Origin: CBDUBH01 sp965365345
Lineage (GTDB): Bacteria; Bacteroidota; Ignavibacteria; Ignavibacteriales; SURF-24
Direction: 5' to 3'
DNA length: 28,422 nt
Assembly: GCA_965365345.1 (NCBI GenBank)
Contig: CBDUBH010000045.1
Location: 1-28,422, forward strand
Every line of letters begins with the position of its first letter. Within the stretch, counting starts at the first letter, position 1. This document shows, piece by piece, positions 1 to 6,993 of the stretch. A model generated the notes under the pieces. It searched no databases, was not told the DNA's origin, and saw only the letters and a list, made by a program, of their open reading frames with translations. The translations under genes and the position numbers were made by a program.

Positions 1-520
1 CGACCATTAAAGCTTCTTCAGGTTTCAAATTTAACTTTTTCAGAATAGTGTTAAAAGGAACCGGACTTGGTTTTCGTTCGCCGGTTTCATCAAAAGTTAC
101 CACTGCTTCAAAAATATGATGAAAATTTAAATAAGCCAATCTCAACCATGCTTCCTTAACGGGAGCATCTGAAAGAACGCCCAATTTCAATCCCATTCGC
201 GTTAATTCAACTAAAGTGGAGTAAACGTGAGGATAAGGAATTAAAGCTGCTTCACGGGCTCTTCTGTACGCCACAATTCCTGAAGCCAAAAGTTTGTAAT
301 CAACTTTGTTCATCACTTTTTGAAGAAACATATCGAAAACTTGTTGATATTCTATTCCTTTTTCCAGATATATATCGTTTATAATTTGGTTGGCTTCTTC
401 TAATGATAATTCCAATCCGGCATCAAGCATAGCAGGAATTGCAGCTTCGATTGCCCTGCGTTTCATTTTCATGAAATCTACCAACGTATTATCAAGATCA
501 AATATTATCGCTTTTATCAC
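1..520 (-). CDS. HAD superfamily (subfamily IA) phosphatase, 3' end outside window
   Basis: Partial gene. It reads from a GTG start at 520 and is still open at base 1, so the C-terminus is missing. The N-terminus carries HAD motif I (IIFDLDNTLVD). A helical cap region follows, then motif II with a conserved Ser (LGVLSDAP) and the motif III lysine in GERKPSP. The visible part stops at PEEALMV, where motif IV (GDS-like) should begin. The cap sequence (SGIVAYRRAREAALIPYP) resembles archaeal-type HAD-IA proteins such as the PH1421 group, which are Mg-dependent phosphatases; the substrate is unknown. GTG is chosen because a strong GGAGG lies 5 nt upstream and the first internal ATG lies after motif I. 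The start overlaps the end of aroQ by 23 bp, so the two are probably co-transcribed. Confidence 0.88.
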   Translation of the reverse strand, partial: MIKAIIFDLDNTLVDFMKMKRRAIEAAIPAMLDAGLELSLEEANQIINDIYLEKGIEYQQVFDMFLQKVMNKVDYKLLASGIVAYRRAREAALIPYPHVYSTLVELTRMGLKLGVLSDAPVKEAWLRLAYLNFHHIFEAVVTFDETGERKPSPVPFNTILKKLNLKPEEALMV

Positions 521-962
521 TTGTTCCTCCCTCTTTTTTCTGAATTAACTTTTTCAAAGTAAAAATTCCGGAAATGTAACTTAAATCCTGAAATCCGGAA
601 ATGTAACCCTCGCAGGATGAAGCAGTTAAAGTTGTTTTTCTGTAATCTTCCCGAGCTGCTAAATTTGAAAGATGAACTTCTACTTTTTGTATTTTACATT
701 CGTTAAGCGAATCTTTGATTGCAACTGAAGTGTGGGCATATCCGCCCGGATTTATAATAATTCCATCAAAACTATTTTCGGCATTTTGAATTTTATTTAT
801 TAATTCACCTTCAAGGTTTGATTGAAAAAATTCAAAATCATCATCTGGAAATTCAATTTTTATTTTATTTTGAATTTCTTCAAGAGATAAATTTCCATAA
901 TGAGAATTGTCTCTTTTTCCGAGAAGATTCAAATTCGGTCCATTTAAAATCAGGATTTTCAT
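498..962 (-). CDS. aroQ: Type II 3-dehydroquinate dehydratase
   Basis: Catalyses dehydration of 3-dehydroquinate to 3-dehydroshikimate, step three of the shikimate pathway, as a cytoplasmic dodecamer in this family. The N-terminus is ILILNGPNLNLLGKR, and the active-site Tyr follows in HYGN. The conserved NPGGYAHTSVA and EVHLSN blocks (substrate-binding Asn and catalytic His) and the Arg-containing REDYRKTTL block are all present in the usual order. The length is 154 aa against about 145 normally. The extra C-terminal tail (KEGGTSDKSDNI) is encoded by the stretch that also holds the ribosome site of the next gene. The start overlaps the stop of the 90-aa gene by 4 bp (ATGA). Identification is firm. 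Confidence 0.95.
   Translation of the reverse strand: MKILILNGPNLNLLGKRDNSHYGNLSLEEIQNKIKIEFPDDDFEFFQSNLEGELINKIQNAENSFDGIIINPGGYAHTSVAIKDSLNECKIQKVEVHLSNLAAREDYRKTTLTASSCEGYISGFQDLSYISGIFTLKKLIQKKEGGTSDKSDNI
526..533 (-). promoter_or_regulatory. Shine-Dalgarno site deciding the GTG start of the HAD gene
   Basis: On the minus strand the sequence GAGGGAGG lies 5 nt before the GTG at 520. It sits inside the last codons of aroQ, so ribosomes finishing aroQ are close to the new start. This supports GTG as the true start and suggests translational coupling. Confidence 0.75.
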
Positions 963-1231
963 TTTTCTTCGCTCATTTCATCAATAATTTCACGAAGTTT
1001 TGGGCTAAGGTAAATTTGATCAACTCCAAGATCTTTCAAAGCTGCTGAAAGTATCATTACTTTTTTTTGAAGATTAGCCAATTTATTTATAACAATAACT
1101 TTTGAATCTTTTATTAAGCAATATCCGCCTTTAAAATCACCTTTTTCAAATCTGACAGTTGCGCCAAGTTCGCTAGCAAGAGATTTTAAATCCTGAAGCG
1201 CTTCTTCAAATTCCTTCTCTTTTAATTTCAT
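959..1231 (-). CDS. Small protein of unknown function upstream of aroQ
   Basis: A 90-aa soluble protein that I do not recognise. It has an N-terminal amphipathic, Lys/Glu-rich helix (about residues 1-22), a central beta-like stretch with GDFKGGYCLI and IVINKLANL, and a C-terminal segment ending in SPKLREIIDEM. No signal peptide or membrane segment is visible. It has one Cys (about residue 38). The gene overlaps the upstream membrane-protein gene by 26 bp and aroQ by 4 bp (ATGA), so it is very likely translated as part of that operon. The coupling and the protein-like composition support a real gene; the function is open. Confidence 0.75.
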   Translation of the reverse strand: MKLKEKEFEEALQDLKSLASELGATVRFEKGDFKGGYCLIKDSKVIVINKLANLQKKVMILSAALKDLGVDQIYLSPKLREIIDEMSEEK

Positions 1232-1748
1232 TTTTTTCTTTCATTTTTAGAGGTTGAAATATAAAAAGTCCGATAATTGCAATGTAAGAAAAGATTTCGA
1301 TAAGAGAAAAGCCGCTTATAAGTTTTAATCTTTTAATAAAAAGTCCTAATACTTCTTTTTCATCAAAAATTGAATAGAAAACTTTTGTAATGATCTTATA
1401 ATCAATTGTCATAAGATATAATTCAAAAGGAGCGGTTACTGCAATTATCAGAAGCGAAACAAAAAGCCATCCTTCTTTTTTCAAACTAACTTTTGATGTT
1501 AAAAGAAAAATTATAAAGGAAACAATAAATATTATAAATAAAATAAAAGTTAAAGTAACTGAGCTGCTGATCGTATATAGAATACCGTAAAGATTTTTAT
1601 CATTTACATAAGATTTAAGTAGAAAATCTTTAGGCATAAACAATTGATAAGTAATTACTAGTCTTGCAACGTAAGCGCCAAACCACAAAATTCCGCTTAA
1701 GCAAGTAATATAAAGAAAAGTTTTTGAAAATTTGCTGATTTTTTCCAT
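1206..1748 (-). CDS. Four-helix integral membrane protein, unknown function
   Basis: 180 aa, with about four predicted membrane segments: near residues 10-32, 60-84, 93-112 and 143-166. The short ends are basic (an EKISKFSK start and a KMKEKNEIKREG tail). No catalytic or binding motif is recognisable. It is the first gene of the minus-strand set that continues through the 90-aa gene, aroQ and the HAD gene. It starts at an ATG only 41 bp from the divergent ppx start, so both promoters must lie within or very near that short gap. It may be a lineage-specific membrane protein; I cannot assign a role. Confidence 0.8.
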   Translation of the reverse strand: MEKISKFSKTFLYITCLSGILWFGAYVARLVITYQLFMPKDFLLKSYVNDKNLYGILYTISSSVTLTFILFIIFIVSFIIFLLTSKVSLKKEGWLFVSLLIIAVTAPFELYLMTIDYKIITKVFYSIFDEKEVLGLFIKRLKLISGFSLIEIFSYIAIIGLFIFQPLKMKEKNEIKREGI

Positions 1749-1789
1749 AATTGTATTTTAAAAATGATTTTCAAAAATATGAAAAAAAT

Positions 1790-2710
1790 ATGAATATTGC
1801 TTCAATTGATATAGGAACAAATACTGTTTTAATGCTTTTAGCAAAAGCAGATAGTTCAACAAACGAAATTTTTCCGATCAAGAATTTTTATGAAATGCCG
1901 CGGCTCGGAAAAAATTTATTACAGGGAAAACCAATTTCAGAAGATAAAATCCAGGACCTTATTGGTATTATGAAAAATTTCCGTAGTGAAATTGATAAAA
2001 CCGGATGCGAAAAAATTATTGCAACTGCAACAAATGCCTTTAGAATTGCTTCAAATTCACAAGAAATTATTAATAGAGTTGAAAAAGAAACGGGTATAAA
2101 AATTAATGTTATTCCGGGAGAAGAAGAAGCAAAATATTCATATTTTGGTGCAATCGGCTCTAAAAATGAAGAAAAATTTTTAGTGATTGATATTGGTGGC
2201 GGGAGCACAGAAATTGTTTCAGGCACTAAAGAAAACATAATTTATAAAAAAAGTTTTTTTACCGGTGCCGTAAGTCTTACAGAAAAATTTTTTGAAAATG
2301 ATCCTCCTTTACAGTCAGAAATTTCAAATGCAAAAAACTTTATTCTAGAAATTTTTTCAGATCTGCAAAGTGAAGATTTTACAGGATCTGAAGCAATTGC
2401 AGTTGCAGGAACTCCTACTTCCCTTTCGTGTATAAAACAAAATATTAAATTTTATTCAGATGATGCTGTTGAAAATTCCAATTTAACTCAGAAAGATTTG
2501 AAAAATTTGATTGAATATTTTGTTGAAAATCCTTCAAAAAAACTTTACGATAACTTTCCCGGAGTTTTAAAAGGAAGAGAAGATATTATTTTAGCCGGGA
2601 CTTTAATTTTGCTAGATTTAATGAGAATACTTAAAATAGAAGAACTAACAGTCAGTACAAAAGGGATACGATACGGAGCCATTTATAATTTTCTGATTTC
2701 AGATTTTTAA
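1790..2710 (+). CDS. Ppx/GppA-family phosphatase (exopolyphosphatase/pppGpp phosphohydrolase)
   Basis: An ASKHA-fold phosphatase that removes terminal phosphate from polyphosphate and/or pppGpp; the two activities cannot be told apart from sequence. Phosphate 1 loop: ASIDIGTNTVLML at the N-terminus. Also present are ATATNAFRIASN, the Glu-rich GEEEAKYSYFGA, the phosphate 2 loop VIDIGGGSTEIV, TGAVSLTEKF, AVAGTPTSL and the C-terminal STKGIRYGAIY. From the ATG at 1790 it has 306 aa. That matches the short two-domain form and lacks the C-terminal HD-like part of E. coli Ppx. An in-frame TTG at 1751 is rejected because it adds 13 non-conserved residues before the beta strand of phosphate 1. The gene is divergent from the membrane-protein gene and convergent with nadB. 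Confidence 0.92.
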   Translation: MNIASIDIGTNTVLMLLAKADSSTNEIFPIKNFYEMPRLGKNLLQGKPISEDKIQDLIGIMKNFRSEIDKTGCEKIIATATNAFRIASNSQEIINRVEKETGIKINVIPGEEEAKYSYFGAIGSKNEEKFLVIDIGGGSTEIVSGTKENIIYKKSFFTGAVSLTEKFFENDPPLQSEISNAKNFILEIFSDLQSEDFTGSEAIAVAGTPTSLSCIKQNIKFYSDDAVENSNLTQKDLKNLIEYFVENPSKKLYDNFPGVLKGREDIILAGTLILLDLMRILKIEELTVSTKGIRYGAIYNFLISDF

Positions 2711-2790
2711 TCCTGTTGAGATTTTCTAAATTCAAATTCAACGAAATTTAAAAGATTGCTAAAATCGCTCAAAAAAGCACTTTCTTAGAT

Positions 2791-2917
2791 TATACAATAT
2801 CTACACAATTATGGAAGAATTGTTTTACATATATTTTAACTTTTGTCTAGGTTATTAAGTAATTTGTATAAATATTGTATAGCTTAAGGTCTAAATTGCT
2901 TGTGTATTATTTGTGTA
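2791..2917. repeat. Three 18-bp elements of paired TTGTRTA heptamers with 11-bp spacing
   Basis: In the ppx-nadB tail-to-tail gap (2711-2921) six TTGTRTA heptamers occur as three tandem pairs, each TTGTRTA-N4-TTGTRTA with an exact 11-bp period. Pair 1 is on the minus strand at 2791-2797 and 2802-2808. Pair 2 is on the plus strand at 2864-2870 and 2875-2881. Pair 3 is on the plus strand at 2900-2906 and 2911-2917. A variant, TTGTCTA, lies at 2843-2849. Pairs 1 and 2 form an 18-bp inverted repeat matching at 16 of 18 positions around a 55-bp centre. A 7+4 direct-repeat layout is the classic form of PhoB/OmpR-type regulator sites; that assignment is inference. The gap holds no convincing ORF. 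Confidence 0.6.
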
Positions 2918-2921
2918 AATA

Positions 2922-4538
2922 TTAAAATTTGTTCTGAATAATCGTATTTTCAGGCTTTTTCTCAATCTTGTTCGGATAATCTAAGGTAAAATGTAACCCT
3001 CTACTCTCTTTCCGTATTTTGGCTGATTTAATTATCATGTGTGCGCACGTAATTAAATTTCTAAGCTCTAAAATTCCCTCAAAGACTTTTGTTTTTTTAT
3101 ACATTTCTTCAATTTCAACAAAAAGATTATGAATCCTTTTTTCCGCGCGGTTTAATCTGATATCTGAACGCACAATTCCAACATAATCCCACATGACTTG
3201 TTTTACTTCTTTTATGCCATGGGTTATCATCACCATTTCATCGTTAGTTAATGTTCCCTCGTCATTCCATTCAGGAATTTCTAATTTATCAGGATTTTCA
3301 TTTTTACGTGAATTAATATCTCCGGATGCTCTGAATGAAAAAACCAATGCTTCAAGCAATGAATTACTTGCCAATCGGTTTGCGCCGTGTACACCGGTCA
3401 TAGTTACTTCACCGCAAGCGTAAAGTCTGTTCAGCGAAGTTCTCCCATTTAAATCTACCGAAATTCCGCCGCATGCGTAATGCGCAGCTGGCACAACAGG
3501 AATCATATCTTTGGTAATATCAATTCCTTTTTCCAAACAATTCTCATAAATATGAGGAAAATGCTCAATGATCAGATTTTTGTCTTTATGGGTTACATCC
3601 AAATAAACAAAATCATCACCTCTCTTTTTTAATTCATTATCAATCGCACGGGCAACAATATCACGTGGAGCAAGTTCTTTTCTTTCGTCATATTTTTGCA
3701 TGAATTCAAAGCCGTCTTTAGTTCTCAAAATTCCTCCGAATCCGCGCACTGCTTCAGAGATTAAAAAAGCCGGTTTGGAAATTCCACCAAGATTGGATGA
3801 AGAATAAAGAGAAGTCGGATGAAACTGAATAAATTCCATATTTGCAATTTCAGTTCCTGCTCTGTACCCCATTGCAAATCCATCCCCGGTTGCAATAAGC
3901 GGATTTGTGGTATGGAGATAAACCTGCCCAATTCCGCCTGAAGCGATCAGTGTAAAGTTCGATTCAATGGTTATAACTTCATTTTTTTGAACATCAAGTA
4001 CATATGCGCCAAAACAATTTCTGTTGTTTACAGGCATAGTTTTCAGCGGTGAAATATGATGTTCTGTAATAAATTCAATTGCAAAATGATCTTCGAGAAT
4101 TGTAATATTTTCGTTAATATTAATGTTATGAAGCAATGCTCTTTCAACTTCTTTTCCGGTAAGATCCGCTGCATGTACAATTCTGAATTCTGAATGTCCG
4201 CCTTCTCTTGCTAGATCAAGTGCGCCGTTCTTTTGCGTAAAATTGGTACCTAAATCAATTAAATCCAAAATCCTTTCGGGTCCTTCTTTAACCAAAATTT
4301 CAACAGCTTCGTAAGAGCATAATCCTGCGCCGGCAATTAAAGTATCGGAAATATGCTTTTCGTACGAATCATTTTGACTCATTACAGAAGCAATTCCGCC
4401 TTGAGCATAATTTGTGTTAGATTCGGCTCTATCTTTTTTTGTAACGATTGTTACTTTTAAAGATTTATCAATTTTTAAAGCCGCATATAAACCGGCGATA
4501 CCGCTTCCAATTATTAATACATCGGTTTTAATTTTCAT
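2922..4538 (-). CDS. nadB: L-aspartate oxidase
   Basis: Flavoprotein that oxidises L-aspartate to iminoaspartate, the first step of de novo NAD synthesis; NadA then uses the product. 538 aa, full length for the family. It has the N-terminal FAD dinucleotide motif (LIIGSGIAGLYAAL, about residues 8-21), the FAD-binding NTNYAQGGIA block, REGGHSEFRIVHA, the central ASGGIGQVY, the active-site-like PAAHYACGGISVD and ANRLASNSLLEALVF. An alpha-helical C-terminal domain typical of the succinate dehydrogenase/fumarate reductase flavoprotein family follows. The start overlaps the aminotransferase stop by one base (TGATG), so it is coupled to that gene. NadA and NadC are not in the window. Confidence 0.96.
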   Translation of the reverse strand: MKIKTDVLIIGSGIAGLYAALKIDKSLKVTIVTKKDRAESNTNYAQGGIASVMSQNDSYEKHISDTLIAGAGLCSYEAVEILVKEGPERILDLIDLGTNFTQKNGALDLAREGGHSEFRIVHAADLTGKEVERALLHNININENITILEDHFAIEFITEHHISPLKTMPVNNRNCFGAYVLDVQKNEVITIESNFTLIASGGIGQVYLHTTNPLIATGDGFAMGYRAGTEIANMEFIQFHPTSLYSSSNLGGISKPAFLISEAVRGFGGILRTKDGFEFMQKYDERKELAPRDIVARAIDNELKKRGDDFVYLDVTHKDKNLIIEHFPHIYENCLEKGIDITKDMIPVVPAAHYACGGISVDLNGRTSLNRLYACGEVTMTGVHGANRLASNSLLEALVFSFRASGDINSRKNENPDKLEIPEWNDEGTLTNDEMVMITHGIKEVKQVMWDYVGIVRSDIRLNRAEKRIHNLFVEIEEMYKKTKVFEGILELRNLITCAHMIIKSAKIRKESRGLHFTLDYPNKIEKKPENTIIQNKF

Positions 4539-5710
4539 CAGTTATTACTTAAAATATCTCTGAAAGTTTTTATAAAAATGTCAATTTCTTCTTTGTTAAT
4601 AATTAAAGGTGGTAAAATTCTAACTACATTTTCGTTTGTTGAATTAACCAGAATTTTATTATCCAGAAATTTTTGTACAACTTCACCGCTTTGATAAAAT
4701 AGTTCAACACCAATTATATAACCTTTACCTCTTACTTCCTTAATTTGTTGTGGAAATTCAAGTTTTAACTCAAATAATTTCTGCTTAAAATAATTCCCGT
4801 TTTCAAATACTTTTTCTAAAAGTCCGTTTTCGAAAATTTCTTCAAGTACAACTTTTCCGGCAGCGGCGCAAACCGGATTTCCGCCGAAAGTTGTTCCATG
4901 TTTTCCTTGCGGAAAAGTATTTTTCAATTCTTCTGATGTAAGCAATGCTCCCAAAGGCAAACCTCCGCCAACAGCTTTTGCAACTACTATCAAATCAGGT
5001 TTAAAATTGAAATATTCATGAACAAATGCTTTTCCGCTTCTTCCAACGCCATCTTGAATTGCATCTGCCACCAAAATAAAATTATATTTTCTCCTTAGCT
5101 CATCAACTCTTTCAATAAATTCTTTTGAAACTTCATTAATTCCGCCTTCACCCTGAATAAATTCCATAAAAATTGCGGCGGTATTTTCATTAACTTTTTT
5201 TGTAAGATCTTCTATATCATTATGTTTTATAATCCCTGTATTAGAAAGCAGCGGTTCAAATCCTTTTTGATACTTTTTTCTTGCCGTTAAAGAAAGCGCT
5301 CCGTAAGTTCTTCCATGAAAAGAATCTGAAAGCGAGTAAATTATTTTATCAGGTCCTTTTAAATATCTAATCATTTTTATTGCGGCTTCATTAGCTTCTG
5401 TTCCGCTGTTAGAAAGAAAACATGCTGCCATTCCGGAATACTTAATCAGCTTTTCAGCAAATTCAATTTGAATATCAGTAATAAAATAATTTGAGAGATG
5501 AGCAAATTTCGAAATTTGATTTGAAACGGCTTCAACAATTTTCGGATGAGCATGCCCCAAAGCATTTACTGCTAAACCGGAAAAAAAATCTAAATATGTA
5601 TCACCTTTTTTATCAATTAAATATGCGCCTCTTCCTTCTTTTATTTCAATAGAAATTCTTTTATAAGTGGGAAGAAAAACCTGTTTTTCCCTTTCGAAAA
5701 TTGTTGACAT
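4538..5710 (-). CDS. Class III PLP-dependent aminotransferase (ArgD/acetylornithine-like)
   Basis: Transfers an amino group from an omega-amino or acetylornithine-like donor to 2-oxoglutarate using PLP. 390 aa, normal for the ArgD/AstC/RocD group. Visible features are SNSGTEANEAAIKM (phosphate cup, residues 100-113), DSFHGRTYGALSLTA, QGEGGI near 186-191, the PLP-N1 Asp at D216 and the Schiff-base lysine at about K245 (VVAKAVGGGLPLGA). TTFGGNPVCAAA follows. Two positions are unusual. The near-invariant DE(V/I)Q block reads DAIQDG (Ala217 instead of Glu), and EP(V/I)QGEGG reads EFIQGEGG. The exact substrate is therefore uncertain. It is coupled to nadB downstream (1-base overlap) and follows the membrane-protein gene by 64 bp. 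Confidence 0.88.
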   Translation of the reverse strand: MSTIFEREKQVFLPTYKRISIEIKEGRGAYLIDKKGDTYLDFFSGLAVNALGHAHPKIVEAVSNQISKFAHLSNYFITDIQIEFAEKLIKYSGMAACFLSNSGTEANEAAIKMIRYLKGPDKIIYSLSDSFHGRTYGALSLTARKKYQKGFEPLLSNTGIIKHNDIEDLTKKVNENTAAIFMEFIQGEGGINEVSKEFIERVDELRRKYNFILVADAIQDGVGRSGKAFVHEYFNFKPDLIVVAKAVGGGLPLGALLTSEELKNTFPQGKHGTTFGGNPVCAAAGKVVLEEIFENGLLEKVFENGNYFKQKLFELKLEFPQQIKEVRGKGYIIGVELFYQSGEVVQKFLDNKILVNSTNENVVRILPPLIINKEEIDIFIKTFRDILSNN

Positions 5711-5774
5711 ACAAAATCCTTAAAAAGTTTTTAATAAATTACAAATTCAAACTGCAAAGAGCAATTTGCCGAAG

Positions 5775-6473
5775 TTAAATATATGTTGAAAGATAAAAGT
5801 ATGCGGAAAGTAAAATTGTATAAATTACGGCAAAAATTAAAGCAGAAATTTTTGATTTTGTAAACGCGTAAGTTCCTGCTCCTGATAGAAATATTGTGTG
5901 AAGCAAAATAATGATTTCAAGAATCACAATTATATACGCGGGAAATTCATTTACAAGAAAAGGTGAAGGTTCGGTTGAAAATAAATAACTTCCGAAAATT
6001 AAAATTTCGATTGGAAATAAAAAAATTAGTGAATAGATATGCGGAAAATTTACAAAAACTAATGATGAAAAAATATCTTTTAATTTTGTTTCGTTTCCAA
6101 ATAATCCAAGTATTAATTTTGTAATTATTGAAGTTAAAATTATGAAAAAGTAAAATCCGAAAGTTCCGTAAAGAAAAAATTTAGGGAAAATTTGAAAAGA
6201 AATTGTTTCTCCTGAGATCCATGGAAATAAAATAAAAAGATTTATCAGAATTTTTAATGAAATTAAAAAAAGTGAAAATATTGTAAGATTTTTATGTTCG
6301 GCAAAAATTATTTTTTTGAAAGCTTGAACCGGCGATTCAATCAGCTTCCATTGCAAATTCCAGATATCAATATTATAAACCCGGTCACGTAAATATGCTG
6401 AACAATTATTGCAGGTTAAATTGAAGTAAGGATTTTTTCCGGAACAATTTTTACAGGATATTTCATTTTTCAT
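5775..6473 (-). CDS. Zinc-ribbon plus multi-span membrane protein, Yip1-like
   Basis: 232 aa. The N-terminus has a CxxC-N10-CxxC zinc ribbon (Cys 7, 10, 21 and 24) followed by a conserved-looking soluble linker (WNLQWKLIESPVQAFKKI). About five membrane segments come next, from roughly residue 64 to the C-terminus. This resembles the Yip1/DUF1282-type architecture, in which a region starting with P-x-x-A-F-K-K-I precedes the helices. Function is unknown. It follows the DUF5683 gene by only 4 bp, so it probably belongs to the parAB transcription unit. Confidence 0.75.
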   Translation of the reverse strand: MKNEISCKNCSGKNPYFNLTCNNCSAYLRDRVYNIDIWNLQWKLIESPVQAFKKIIFAEHKNLTIFSLFLISLKILINLFILFPWISGETISFQIFPKFFLYGTFGFYFFIILTSIITKLILGLFGNETKLKDIFSSLVFVNFPHIYSLIFLFPIEILIFGSYLFSTEPSPFLVNEFPAYIIVILEIIILLHTIFLSGAGTYAFTKSKISALIFAVIYTILLSAYFYLSTYI

Positions 6474-6477
6474 TTTA

Positions 6478-6993
6478 TTAGAAATTTATGTGAAGATTAA
6501 ATCTTGCCGAATTTGTAAATTCATCCTCATCAATACTGAATCCGAAAAAATGCGCATCAACATATGCATCAATCAAATTTAGAAAATAAGTCAATCCTAA
6601 ATATATCGTAAAAAGATCGCGGTTATCCCTGTAAAAATCCCGGTAATATTTAAAATTATTATTCGGAGATTTTTGCGCAACGGTTGCTGAATATCTTTCC
6701 TGCCAATCTTTATATTTATTATGATAATTGATCCAATGATAAATAAAATAACCGGCAAATCCCCAAACAATTGGAGCTTTCCAGTAAGAATGATTGTAAA
6801 TTTGTCCCAATCCGGGTAAAATTGCGCTTCTTGCAACGGCACCCCAAGGAGATTTTTCCAATTTATAAGTTGAAGTATCCTGTGCGCTGCTATTGCGAAA
6901 TGCAAGCGTATCATTTTCCTGCGCGGTTATTTCAACCACAAAAATAATCAGAAAAACAAAAAATATTTTAGCTGTAAGATTGATTGATCGCAT
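6478..6993 (-). CDS. DUF5683 membrane protein downstream of parB
   Basis: 171 aa from the ATG at 6993. A TTG directly before it would add one residue. The N-terminal signal-anchor-like segment (LTAKIFFVFLIIFVVEITAQ) is followed by a polar linker. The DUF5683 core then shows SPWGAVARSAILPGLGQIYN and YWKAPIVWGFAGYFIYHW, and a second hydrophobic region comes near DLFTIYLGLTYFLNLIDAY. This family commonly follows parAB in Bacteroidota; its role is unknown. The start lies within the last codons of parB (26-bp overlap), so it is probably coupled to ParB synthesis. Localisation is probably the inner membrane, with a periplasmic part if the leader is cleaved after TAQ. Confidence 0.85.
   Translation of the reverse strand: MRSINLTAKIFFVFLIIFVVEITAQENDTLAFRNSSAQDTSTYKLEKSPWGAVARSAILPGLGQIYNHSYWKAPIVWGFAGYFIYHWINYHNKYKDWQERYSATVAQKSPNNNFKYYRDFYRDNRDLFTIYLGLTYFLNLIDAYVDAHFFGFSIDEDEFTNSARFNLHINF

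Noticed and set aside
1751..1789. In-frame TTG at 1751 as the start of the Ppx/GppA gene
   Set aside because: It adds 13 residues before the phosphate-1 strand that are not family-like, and it lies 3 bp from the divergent gene start. The ATG at 1790 fits the family.
2791..2881. 91-bp miniature inverted-repeat element bounded by the 18-bp inverted repeat
   Set aside because: No convincing target-site duplication flanks it, and the third copy of the same element lies outside, which fits binding sites better.
2711..2921. Replication origin in the ppx-nadB gap (DnaA-box-like TGTGTAT heptamers, parAB nearby)
   Set aside because: The heptamers match TTATCCACA only partly, dnaA/dnaN are not in the window, and in many genomes parAB is not at the origin. 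It is kept only as an alternative reading of the repeat finding.
3657..3672. parS site in nadB
   Set aside because: It matches only 11 of 16 positions, and the sequence is explained by conserved NadB codons (PRDIVARA).
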